The notes below the pieces were generated by a model, which saw only the letters and a program-made list of their open reading frames with translations, was not told the DNA's origin and ran no database searches. From NCBI GenBank assembly GCA_945870465.1, contig CAMBSS010000127.1, forward strand, positions 1-12,319: DNA of 12,319 bases, written 5' to 3'. Origin of the DNA: Bordetella parapertussis. GTDB taxonomy: Bacteria; Pseudomonadota; Gammaproteobacteria; Burkholderiales; SG8-41. Each line of letters begins with the position of its first letter. Within the stretch, counting starts at the first letter, position 1. The translations under genes and the position numbers were made by a program. Below, one piece after another: positions 1-6,024 of this stretch.

Positions 1-17
1 GGGGAGAACATGGCAAA

Positions 18-63
18 GGATGAAGGATGAAGGATGAATGGCCCGAGGCCACGTAGGGATGAA
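18..63. repeat. GGATGAA heptamer repeat
   Basis: Three perfect tandem copies of GGATGAA lie at 18-24, 25-31 and 32-38, and a fourth separate copy at 57-63. Between them is a small inverted repeat, TGGCC-CGA-GGCCA (39-51). No reading frame stays open across this stretch; the frame from the ATG at 11 stops at once in the repeat. It lies just downstream of nth. I see it as a short intergenic repeat of unknown family; whether other copies exist in the genome cannot be seen here. Confidence 0.6.
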
Positions 64-101
64 GGAAGGCACACGGCGTTTGCTGCCGGGCTACGGTCTG
101 A

Positions 102-740
102 CTATTTGCTCTTTGTTTTGCGTTTGAATTCGCACAAATCATTAATTAAACAGGTCGGGCAGTCGGGCTTGCGCGCTTTGCATACATAACGCCCGTGCAG
201 GATCAGCCAGTGATGGGCATGCAGCTTGAATTCATCCGGCACCCGCTTTGCCAGCTTTTTTTCCACCGCGAGCACGTCTTTGCCGGGTGCAATACCGGTG
301 CGGTTGGAAATGCGAAAAATGTGCGTATCGACCGCGATGGTCGGTTGCCCGAACGCGATATTGAGGACGACGCTGGCGGTTTTGCGGCCCACGCCCGGCA
401 ACTGCACGAGCTCTTCGCCGCTGGCCGGTACTGCGCCGGCGTGGCGTTCGAGCAGCAACTGGCAGGTCGCCAGGATATTTTTCGCCTTGGTGCGGTAGAG
501 CCCTATGCGCTTGATGTATTTTTCCAGCCCTGCAGTGCCAAGTTGCAGGATGGCCGCGGGTGTATTGGCCGCCGCGTAGAGTTCGCGCGTGGCCAGGTTG
601 ACGCTCTTGTCAGTGGCCTGGGCCGACAGTATGACTGCCACCAGCAGCTCAAACGGGTTGCGGTATTCGAGTTCGCCGCGCGGTTCCGGATTGGCGGCGC
701 GCAGCCGGCTGAAAATTTCAGTGCGTTTTGACGGATTCAT
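102..740 (-). CDS. nth: Endonuclease III (DNA glycosylase/AP lyase)
   Basis: This base-excision repair enzyme removes oxidised pyrimidines (thymine glycol and related lesions) and cuts the abasic site by beta-elimination. The 212-residue protein has the family's normal length. The helix-hairpin-helix motif LPGVGRKTA is at 114-122, with the catalytic lysine at K120 and the catalytic aspartate at D138 in VDTH, the same numbers as in E. coli Nth. The C-terminal [4Fe-4S] cysteines C187, C194, C197 and C203 are complete with the expected C-x6-C-x2-C-x5-C spacing. The ATG start gives the usual MNPxKR N-terminus; no strong Shine-Dalgarno precedes it. In many proteobacteria nth sits beside rsx/rnf genes. 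Here an rsxB-like gene lies on the same strand 1.2 kb away, separated by a diguanylate cyclase on the other strand. Confidence 0.97.
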   Translation of the reverse strand: MNPSKRTEIFSRLRAANPEPRGELEYRNPFELLVAVILSAQATDKSVNLATRELYAAANTPAAILQLGTAGLEKYIKRIGLYRTKAKNILATCQLLLERHAGAVPASGEELVQLPGVGRKTASVVLNIAFGQPTIAVDTHIFRISNRTGIAPGKDVLAVEKKLAKRVPDEFKLHAHHWLILHGRYVCKARKPDCPTCLINDLCEFKRKTKSK

Positions 741-1050
741 GCGGGGGAACGGTTGGCGAAGGCGCTCAGGGTAATCGGCTGCCGCTCAATTGACAACCGC
801 CGGCAGCGCGCATTGCCGCATGCAGCGCGGCACAGAAAGTGATGAAAGACTGCGTTATGACGACTGAATTTCCACATTCTGCTGCCGGTTGCGGGTGCCA
901 TTAATGTCACAGACGATGTTGCGCTTTCCGATTTGCAGGCGCTGTCAGGCGATCAAGCGAGAACTAAGTCACGCGGCAACCGCGTGGCATGTTACTTGCT
1001 GGTTAAAATGCCAGAAGCAACTGCTCGAGACGCGATTTGCCAGAGAAAGC
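741..1050. other. Intergenic region between nth and the cyclase
   Basis: This 310-base gap separates two divergent genes. It holds the candidate nth promoter and one copy of a 14-mer (762-775) found again at 7507-7520. The cyclase frame is open back to a TTG at 889, but that extension is Cys- and Arg-rich and not hydrophobic in the expected way, so I treat it as untranslated. An AT-rich TAAAAT (1004-1009) could be a -10 for the cyclase but has no visible -35. I see no RNA gene or conserved structure. Confidence 0.5.
768..796 (-). promoter_or_regulatory. Possible sigma-70 promoter of nth
   Basis: Read on the minus strand, TTGTCA (791-796, five of six to the -35 consensus) is followed after exactly 17 bases by TACCCT (768-773, a weak -10). 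Transcription would begin about 20-25 bases before the nth ATG. The -35 is good, the -10 poor, so this is only a candidate. Confidence 0.3.
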
Positions 1051-1926
1051 ATGAACATGGCCAACACGGCACGTGGGAAATCCGGAATCGGTTCGTTTTT
1101 TGTGAACCAGCATCGCGGACAGTGGATCGCGTTCGGATTGGTATTGATGTTGCTGGTCGCGGCGGTCGATTTCGCGACCGCCTTCAAGCTGCGCCTGACG
1201 GTGATTTATCTCGTTCCGCTGTTGGTCCTGACCTGGGTGATAGGGCGCCTGTTCGGTGTCCTGCTGTCCATCGTGGCCTGCACCTCGTGGACATACGTCG
1301 ACGCGGTTGGCGGCGCCTACATCAACAACCCGTCGTTGCTGTATTGGGACTGGGGCACGGTGCTGTTCGGCTTCGTGGTCATGGTTGTCGCGCTGACCGA
1401 ACTGCGCAAGGCGTTCGAGGACGCGCACTTTCAGTCGCGCAAAGACGCGCTGACCGGGCTCGTCAACAAGGGCGGCTTCTATCCGGTGGTCAGCGCGGAG
1501 ATCGAAGTGTGCCGGCGCTACAAGCGCACGCTGTCGATCGCTTATATCGACTGCGATAATTTCAAGATGGTCAACGACAAATTCGGCCATCATATCGGCG
1601 ATGAATTGCTGCGCGTGATTTCCAAGACCATGCAGCGCAAGCTGCGCTCGTCAGACCTGCCGGGGCGGCTGGGCGGCGACGAATTCGCCGTGATGCTGCC
1701 GGAAACGAACGCCGAGGCCTGCCGCATGGTCATTGAAATGCTGCAGCAGCGCCTGCTGCACGAAATGCAGGAGCACAACTGGCCGGTGACTTTCAGCATC
1801 GGCATCGCCACCTTCCTGCGCATGCCGGCTTCGATCGAAGACATGATCCGCCAGGCCGACAAGCTCATGTACGCCGTGAAGAACACCAGCAAGGGCGCGA
1901 TCAAGCAGGAAGTCTTTCACGCCTGA
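1051..1926 (+). CDS. Membrane-bound diguanylate cyclase (GGDEF)
   Basis: The protein makes cyclic di-GMP from two GTP. The first 120 or so residues hold about four hydrophobic segments (near 25-42, 49-64, 67-86 and 96-118) and no recognisable sensor domain. They are followed by a complete GGDEF domain that begins at DALTGLVN (132-139). The signature is exact, GGDEF at 208-212, with metal-binding aspartates in the IDCDNF stretch (167-172), so activity is expected. An RxxD inhibitory site (R199-D202) sits five residues before GGDEF, which predicts product feedback. There is no EAL or HD-GYP domain. I chose the ATG at 1051, after AGAGAAAGC, over the longer TTG frame from 889; the ATG at 1057 is also possible. 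The gene stands alone, opposite to nth and convergent with rsxB, so its input signal is unknown. Confidence 0.9.
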   Translation: MNMANTARGKSGIGSFFVNQHRGQWIAFGLVLMLLVAAVDFATAFKLRLTVIYLVPLLVLTWVIGRLFGVLLSIVACTSWTYVDAVGGAYINNPSLLYWDWGTVLFGFVVMVVALTELRKAFEDAHFQSRKDALTGLVNKGGFYPVVSAEIEVCRRYKRTLSIAYIDCDNFKMVNDKFGHHIGDELLRVISKTMQRKLRSSDLPGRLGGDEFAVMLPETNAEACRMVIEMLQQRLLHEMQEHNWPVTFSIGIATFLRMPASIEDMIRQADKLMYAVKNTSKGAIKQEVFHA

Positions 1927-1953
1927 TCTGCAACATGTCCGGGCGTCCGTAAT

Positions 1954-2577
1954 TTATTTATTTTGCGGTCCTTTGGTCGCCAGCCGCAGCCGCGCGCGTT
2001 CCATCGCGCGTTGCACTATCCGCTCGTTTACGGTGGGAGCGTTGACGCGTCCGGCGGCGCGCCGCTCGGCAAGTTCGCGCGCGCGGCGCGCGTTGCGTCG
2101 CTCGAAGTGCAGGCGCGCCGCCGCGGCTGTGTCGCGCAGTTCTTCGCGCGCTGGCTGGGCGCCGGTCGGCGCCATGCTGATGCAGTCGACCGGGCAGGGC
2201 GGCAGACACAGTTCGCAGCCCGTGCAGGCATCCGCGATCACCGTGTGCATCAGTTTGGACGCGCCGACGATGGCATCCACCGGACAGGCCTCGATGCACA
2301 GGGTGCAGCCGATGCACAACTTCTCATCGATCAATGCGACTGCCGGCGGTTTGGTTGCGCCGAAACGTGGATCGACCGGCTGATACGGTGCATCGAGTAC
2401 CGCGGCGAGTTCGCGCGCGGTGGTATCGCCGCCGGGCGGACATTGGTTGATCCCGGCGCGCCCCGCGGCAACCGCTTCGGCATAGGGCAGGCAGCCGGCA
2501 TATCCGCACAGCCTGCATTGCGTCTGCGGCAGCAGCGCATCGATGCGCGCGGCGAGGTCTGCCGCAGTGCTTGTCAT
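1954..2577 (-). CDS. rsxB: RsxB/RnfB-like electron-transport ferredoxin, soluble form
   Basis: This iron-sulfur protein is of the Rnf/Rsx electron-transport family. The N-terminal cluster motif is C21-x2-C24-x4-C29 plus C46. Two classic 4Fe-4S ferredoxin motifs follow: C88, C91, C94, C98 and C118, C121, C124, C128. All twelve cysteines are present. The C-terminal 70 residues are Arg/Ala-rich and probably helical. RnfB of complete complexes starts with a membrane helix; this 207-residue protein starts [10 protein letters not shown] and goes straight into the cluster domain, so it should be cytoplasmic. No rsxA, C, D, G or E gene is in the window. The ATG is preceded by GGAG four to five bases away. 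It probably passes electrons between soluble partners; a link to nth or to SoxR reduction is inference from family context only. Confidence 0.9.
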   Translation of the reverse strand: MTSTAADLAARIDALLPQTQCRLCGYAGCLPYAEAVAAGRAGINQCPPGGDTTARELAAVLDAPYQPVDPRFGATKPPAVALIDEKLCIGCTLCIEACPVDAIVGASKLMHTVIADACTGCELCLPPCPVDCISMAPTGAQPAREELRDTAAAARLHFERRNARRARELAERRAAGRVNAPTVNERIVQRAMERARLRLATKGPQNK

Positions 2578-2651
2578 ATTGCTCCGGGAACGCCAATCAA
2601 CATTGCGGCATTTTAGCCTTCCGCGGACGGATCACGGGCGCTGCGCGCAGT

Positions 2652-2680
2652 TTGACCCGCCCCCTATGGCGTGATAGAAA
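2652..2680 (+). promoter_or_regulatory. Sigma-70-like promoter of the AI-2E/PerM gene
   Basis: TTGACC (2652-2657, five of six to -35) and TAGAAA (2675-2680, four of six to -10) are separated by exactly 17 bases. The predicted start near 2687 leaves a leader of about 30 bases before the ATG at 2718. It lies in the rsxB/perM divergent gap and supports the shorter start for the downstream gene. Confidence 0.5.
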
Positions 2681-2717
2681 CTTACCACTCTCAACACACG
2701 GAAGCGGAACTGCAACA

Positions 2718-3770
2718 ATGGAAACCCGGGTCGTAAAGATGGCGCAAGTCGCGGCGATCGTAACTCTGGTCGTCGGCTGTCTGCTGGTGCTGCAGCCATT
2801 CGTCACGGCCCTGCTGTGCGCCGCCATCGTGTGTTTTTCGACCTGGCCGGTCTACCAGTGGCTGGAGCAGCGGCTGGGCGGCCGCCGCACGCTCGCGGCA
2901 TTGCTGATGACGCTGCTGCTGATCCTGGTCGTGGTGCTGCCGCTGGCGCTGCTGGCGTTGACGCTCGCGGATAACGTCACGGCATTGTTCGGACAAGTGC
3001 GTGAACTTTTTGCCGACGGATTGCCCAAGCCGCCGGATTGGGTCGCCAGTCTGCCGTTGGTTGGTGAGGGCGTGGACGGCTGGTGGCGAGGGCTCGTGAC
3101 GAGCGAGGAAAAACTGGGTGAGGCGCTGAAAAGGGTGGCGCAACCCATGCAGCGGGGACTGCTGAATGCCGGGCTGATACTTGGCGAAGGCGTGCTGCAG
3201 CTGAGCCTCACTGCTTTTATCGCGTTTTTCTTTTACCGCGACGGCGCCGCGCTGATGGCGTCCGCGAAATCGGCGACGCACCGCGTGGCCGGCGTGCTTG
3301 CCCCGGGCCTGCTGCAGACTGTCGGCGGCACCATCCAGGGCGTGGTCTATGGCATCGTCGGCACCGCGATCGCGCAGGGACTCGTGGCGTTCATCGGGTT
3401 TCTGATTGCGGGCGTGCCCGGCGCGGCATTGCTGGGATTCCTGACTTTCCTGCTGTCGATGGTGCCGGTGGGGCCGCCGCTGATCTGGGGCGGCGCCGTG
3501 ATCTGGCTGGCGTTCAAGAGTTCGACCGGCTGGGCGATCTTCATGGTGATCTGGGGATTTTTCGTGATCAGCGGCATTGACAATGTCATCAAGCCTTTGC
3601 TGATCAGCCGCGGCAGCAGCCTGCCGTTCGTGCTGGTGATGCTGGGCGTGTTCGGCGGCGTGTTCGCGTTCGGCTTTGTCGGAATTTTTCTCGGCCCCAC
3701 CTTGCTGGCGGTCGGCTACTCTCTCGTGCGCATGTGGACTCAGCCTGCGGCTGATAAAACCGCAGGCTAG
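2718..3770 (+). CDS. AI-2E/PerM family membrane transporter
   Basis: This is a 350-residue polytopic inner-membrane protein of the AI-2E exporter/PerM family (PF01594 type). Hydrophobic segments lie near 11-43, 58-84, 155-173, 205-231, 234-253, 255-268, 272-290 and 303-337, with a soluble amphipathic stretch at about 85-150. Family landmarks are visible: [16 protein letters not shown] (219-234), [13 protein letters not shown] (245-257), [12 protein letters not shown] (288-299) and the glycine-rich [16 protein letters not shown] end. Members have been linked to autoinducer export or to sodium/proton exchange, so the substrate cannot be given. The frame is open back to 2571, but the ATG at 2718 matches family length and sits just after a plausible promoter. 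The last codons form a hairpin, and the TAG stop overlaps the stop of the convergent bpt. Confidence 0.9.
   Translation: METRVVKMAQVAAIVTLVVGCLLVLQPFVTALLCAAIVCFSTWPVYQWLEQRLGGRRTLAALLMTLLLILVVVLPLALLALTLADNVTALFGQVRELFADGLPKPPDWVASLPLVGEGVDGWWRGLVTSEEKLGEALKRVAQPMQRGLLNAGLILGEGVLQLSLTAFIAFFFYRDGAALMASAKSATHRVAGVLAPGLLQTVGGTIQGVVYGIVGTAIAQGLVAFIGFLIAGVPGAALLGFLTFLLSMVPVGPPLIWGGAVIWLAFKSSTGWAIFMVIWGFFVISGIDNVIKPLLISRGSSLPFVLVMLGVFGGVFAFGFVGIFLGPTLLAVGYSLVRMWTQPAADKTAG
3742..3768. other. Hairpin at the convergent perM/bpt ends
   Basis: A perfect 9-bp inverted repeat, AGCCTGCGG (3742-3750) and CCGCAGGCT (3760-3768), encloses a 9-base loop. It lies inside the last codons of the AI-2E/PerM gene and touches both stop codons. 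Neither side is followed by a T-run, so it is not a textbook intrinsic terminator; it could protect 3' ends or assist termination in both directions. Confidence 0.5.
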
Positions 3771-4522
3771 ACCGTCGCCTCGGTGCCGCCGTCCAGCGCG
3801 GCCGGCAGTGGTTGCCAGCGGCCTTCGATCAATCCCTGCATTGGCTGGAACTTGATCTTGTAGGCCATCTTGCGGCTTTGCGCTATCCAGTAGCCGAGGT
3901 AGAGGAAAGGCTGATCGCTTTTCACGCATTGATCGATCTGCCACAGGATATTGTAAGTGCCGTAGCTTGCCGCACCGATTTCCGGATCGAAGAACGTGTA
4001 GACGGACGACAGGCCGTCCGCCAGTTCGTCGAGTATGCTGACCATGCGCAATACGCCATCCTCGCGGAATTCCACCAGCCGCGACTCGACGTTGCTCTGC
4101 AGCAGGAAATGGCGGTACTGCTCGCGGCTGTCCTGGTCCATGCCGCCGCCCGCATGCCGCATCGACTGGTAGCGCAGGTATAGCGCGTAGTGCTCGTGGC
4201 TGTAATTGAGGTCGAGCACTTCGGACTTGAGAGAGGCGTGTTTTTTCCAGATGCGGCGCTGCGTGCGGTTGGGCCGGAATTCTTCGGTGGCGATGCGCAC
4301 CGGCACGCAGGCGCGGCAATGGTCGCAATACGGCCGGTAGGTAAACGCGCCGCTGCGGCGGAAGCCCGCTTTGACCAGTTCGCCGTATACCGGCGCGTCG
4401 ATCAGATGGCTGGGGGTCGCCACTTGCGAGCGCGCTATGCGGTCCGGCAGATAGCTGCACGGGTAGGGCGCAGTCGCGTAGAACTGCAGCACCGACAGCG
4501 GAAAATCATTGAGCAAGGTCAA
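3767..4522 (-). CDS. bpt: Aspartate/glutamate leucyltransferase (Ate/Bpt family, N-degron pathway)
   Basis: The enzyme moves leucine from Leu-tRNA onto proteins with N-terminal Asp or Glu, tagging them for ClpS/ClpAP. The 251-residue protein has the family N-terminus [17 protein letters not shown] (12-28), the cysteine cluster around C66, C69 and C72 in the [15 protein letters not shown] stretch, and the C-terminal core with [16 protein letters not shown] (165-180), [11 protein letters not shown] (186-196) and YLGYWI (208-213). The start is TTG at 4522: the next residues, TLLNDFPL, match related proteins, and no nearby in-frame ATG fits. It overlaps the end of aat by 17 bases, so translation is probably coupled. 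Bacterial members with this length usually transfer Leu rather than Arg, but specificity is inferred. The TAG stop shares its CTAG with the convergent gene's stop. Confidence 0.94.
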   Translation of the reverse strand: MTLLNDFPLSVLQFYATAPYPCSYLPDRIARSQVATPSHLIDAPVYGELVKAGFRRSGAFTYRPYCDHCRACVPVRIATEEFRPNRTQRRIWKKHASLKSEVLDLNYSHEHYALYLRYQSMRHAGGGMDQDSREQYRHFLLQSNVESRLVEFREDGVLRMVSILDELADGLSSVYTFFDPEIGAASYGTYNILWQIDQCVKSDQPFLYLGYWIAQSRKMAYKIKFQPMQGLIEGRWQPLPAALDGGTEATV

Positions 4523-5204
4523 GGTCTAGTTTCCAGCGGCCGGGTACATGCGGGTAGTTTACCAACTCCTGCAGTTTTCGCACAAAGTCAGCGCGCGGGA
4601 TTTCACGCCCGCCCAGTGACGCGAGATGCGCCGTATACATCTGGCAGTCGATCATGCCGAACTGCCAGCGCGCGAGCTGGCGTACCAGGTGCACGAGCGC
4701 GATTTTGGAGGCGTCAGGGGCGCGCGTGAACATCGACTCACCGTAGAACATGCGGCCGATGGCCACGCCGTAGAGTCCGCCGGCAAGCTCGCCGTCGATC
4801 CAGGTTTCGATCGAGTGAGCGGTTCCGAGTTCATGCAATGCGCAGTAAGCCGCGCTCATTTCGGGGCTGATCCAGGTGCCTTCCTGCTCCGCGCGGGGTG
4901 CAGCGCAGCTTTCGATGACGGTGCGAAAAGCCGTGTCGGCACGCACTTCGTATTGCCGGTTGCGCAGTGCTTTCGCCAGCGAGCGCGTGACTTTGAGTTC
5001 CGGCGGCATCAGCACCATGCGCGGGTCGGGGCTCCACCACAGGATGGGCTGGCCCGGGCTGAACCACGGAAAGATGCCGTGACGGTAAGCGTCGATGAGG
5101 CGCGCTGTCGACAGTTCGCCGCCCGCGGCAAGCAGGCCGTTGGGCTCGGCGAGTGCTGCGGTCAGCGGCGGAAACGATTCATTGGATTGCAGCCAGCGGA
5201 TCAT
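4506..5204 (-). CDS. aat: Leucyl/phenylalanyl-tRNA--protein transferase
   Basis: This N-degron enzyme attaches Leu or Phe from tRNA to proteins with N-terminal Lys or Arg, creating ClpS-recognised substrates. The 232-residue protein is close to the E. coli length (234). Landmarks are [10 protein letters not shown] (23-32), RHGIFPWF (41-48), [10 protein letters not shown] (56-65), [16 protein letters not shown] (110-127), the [18 protein letters not shown] core (142-159) and [13 protein letters not shown] (186-198). I chose the ATG at 5204 because residues after it, [13 protein letters not shown], match the family start; the frame continues upstream to 5267 without conserved sequence. A TACAAT (5211-5216 on this strand) only nine bases before the ATG could be a -10 for a near-leaderless message, but no -35 fits. 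bpt follows with overlap, so both tag classes come from one message. Confidence 0.96.
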   Translation of the reverse strand: MIRWLQSNESFPPLTAALAEPNGLLAAGGELSTARLIDAYRHGIFPWFSPGQPILWWSPDPRMVLMPPELKVTRSLAKALRNRQYEVRADTAFRTVIESCAAPRAEQEGTWISPEMSAAYCALHELGTAHSIETWIDGELAGGLYGVAIGRMFYGESMFTRAPDASKIALVHLVRQLARWQFGMIDCQMYTAHLASLGGREIPRADFVRKLQELVNYPHVPGRWKLDLDLAQ

Positions 5205-5219
5205 GGTGCGATTGTACTC

Positions 5220-5237
5220 ATCCGCGAACGCGCGGAT
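5220..5237. other. Hairpin upstream of aat
   Basis: ATCCGCG (5220-5226) and CGCGGAT (5231-5237) form a perfect 7-bp stem with a 4-base loop, 16 bases before the aat ATG and between it and the sodC terminator. It might be a leader structure or an operator; no function can be assigned. Confidence 0.35.
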
Positions 5238-5257
5238 CGCGCGCGGACAAAAACAAC

Positions 5258-5295
5258 GGCAAAACAAAACCCGTTGACGTTGCCGCCAACGGGTT
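5258..5295 (-). terminator. Intrinsic terminator of sodC
   Basis: On the minus strand AACCCGTTG and CAACGGGTT (5287-5295 and 5268-5276) form a 9-bp stem around a 10-base loop. The stem runs directly into a T-rich tract, TTTTGTTTTG, with the last stem bases part of the T-run. It starts about 30 bases after the sodC stop and separates sodC from aat. Confidence 0.85.
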
Positions 5296-5327
5296 GCCGT
5301 ACGAATGAGAACTGCTGGTTCGCGCTG

Positions 5328-5837
5328 TTATTGGATCACGCCGCAACCAAAGCGGCCACCCGCGTTGCCGGTGGGATCGGTTTTAAGGTCGTCGGCGTTG
5401 GCGTGCACTATCAGGCCGCGGCCGATGACGCCGTCCATGCCCTTGCCGACGGATATGCCGTCGACCATCATATTCAGCGTGGCTTTGCCGGATTGATCGG
5501 CGGTCAGGTTGCCGAGGTCACCGGCATGACGATCCGGCGTGTCGGGCGCGCCGTGTTTTTTGCTTTGCGGATTGAAGTGCCCGCCGGTGCTCATGCCGTC
5601 GGCCGCGCTGCAATCGCCTTTTTCATGAATGTGAAACCCGTGCGCGCCTGGCGACAATCCGGTGATTTCCGCGGTGACGCGGACGCGGCTGCCGACTTGC
5701 GTGAATTTCGCTTCGCCGCGCACCTGCGAGCCGCTGGCCGGACGCACCACGGCGACCGCCGTCGGGCCTTCGGGTTCCATCGAGGCGCATGCCGACAGCA
5801 GCATTGCGCAGGTTGCGGCCTTGATCACGTTTTTCAT
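5328..5837 (-). CDS. sodC: Cu/Zn superoxide dismutase, predicted lipoprotein
   Basis: The enzyme dismutates superoxide in the periplasm. The 169-residue precursor begins with a lipoprotein signal peptide ending in the lipobox LSAC with C17, so the mature protein should be lipid-anchored, probably in the outer membrane. Copper ligands H69 and H71 (GFHIHEKGDC), bridging H87 (GGHFNP) and H145 (GLIVHAN), zinc ligands H95, H104 and D107 (DRHAGDLGN), the disulfide cysteines C75 and C165 and the active-site arginine in GGRFGCGVI are all present. The ATG has a strong AGGAGG nine bases upstream. A possible promoter (TTGACA) lies 80 bases upstream and a clear terminator follows, so it can be its own unit even though it is downstream of a long same-strand cluster. 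Confidence 0.96.
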   Translation of the reverse strand: MKNVIKAATCAMLLSACASMEPEGPTAVAVVRPASGSQVRGEAKFTQVGSRVRVTAEITGLSPGAHGFHIHEKGDCSAADGMSTGGHFNPQSKKHGAPDTPDRHAGDLGNLTADQSGKATLNMMVDGISVGKGMDGVIGRGLIVHANADDLKTDPTGNAGGRFGCGVIQ

Positions 5838-5846
5838 AGGGGTGTT

Positions 5847-5852
5847 CCTCCT
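5847..5852 (-). promoter_or_regulatory. sodC Shine-Dalgarno site
   Basis: A perfect AGGAGG on the minus strand, nine bases before the sodC ATG. It is the strongest ribosome binding site in the window and fixes the start. Confidence 0.75.
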
Positions 5853-5893
5853 GATTGGTGTGGCGCCGGTAACGGTCTGGATAACGCCGGCCC

Positions 5894-5922
5894 ATCGTCC
5901 TCGGTTAAGGAAAGCCTGTCAA
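5894..5922 (-). promoter_or_regulatory. Possible sodC promoter
   Basis: A perfect -35 hexamer TTGACA (5917-5922) is followed after 17 bases by GACGAT (5894-5899), a weak -10 with three of six matches. The leader would be about 50 bases. The TGA stop of a 30-codon ORF overlaps the -35. The spacing is ideal but the -10 is poor, so additional activation or chance is possible. Confidence 0.35.
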
Positions 5923-6011
5923 CATTGGAGCTGCTGACGGCAATACTTCTGCAATTCTGCGACGACGGCGGCGCCGGTCGCGCAGATGCTGATGAAGCCG
6001 CGCCGGTCCAT
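5919..6011 (-). pseudogene. 30-codon ORF with Tat-like N-terminus, possible gene remnant
   Basis: Thirteen bases after the stop of the SAF-domain oxidoreductase an ATG opens a 30-codon frame beginning MDRRGFISICATGAAVVA. This resembles the start of a twin-arginine signal peptide (RRGFIS followed by a short hydrophobic Ala/Val stretch). The frame then turns polar and stops, long before any mature domain. Spacing, strand and a modest GAG-rich upstream stretch fit a gene in the same transcript, so I favour a remnant of a longer Tat-exported protein whose body has been lost. A chance ORF is also possible; no homologous body is visible in the other two frames before sodC. Confidence 0.3.
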
Positions 6012-6024
6012 GTTTTTCTCAGCC

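Noticed and set aside
889..1050. N-terminal extension of the diguanylate cyclase from a TTG
   Set aside because: The extra 54 residues look like translated non-coding sequence, and an ATG with an upstream purine-rich stretch follows at 1051.
1927..1953. Terminator between the cyclase and rsxB
   Set aside because: The 27-base gap is AT-rich at one end but has no inverted repeat.
2571..2717. Longer start of the AI-2E/PerM gene
   Set aside because: A plausible promoter at 2652-2680 lies inside this extension, and the extra residues are not conserved-looking.
2691..4460. 589-codon minus-strand ORF across the AI-2E/PerM gene and bpt
   Set aside because: It is antisense to one well-supported gene and in another frame of the other; the translation is low-complexity Arg/Gln/His-rich, as expected from the opposite strand of a GC-rich membrane-protein gene.
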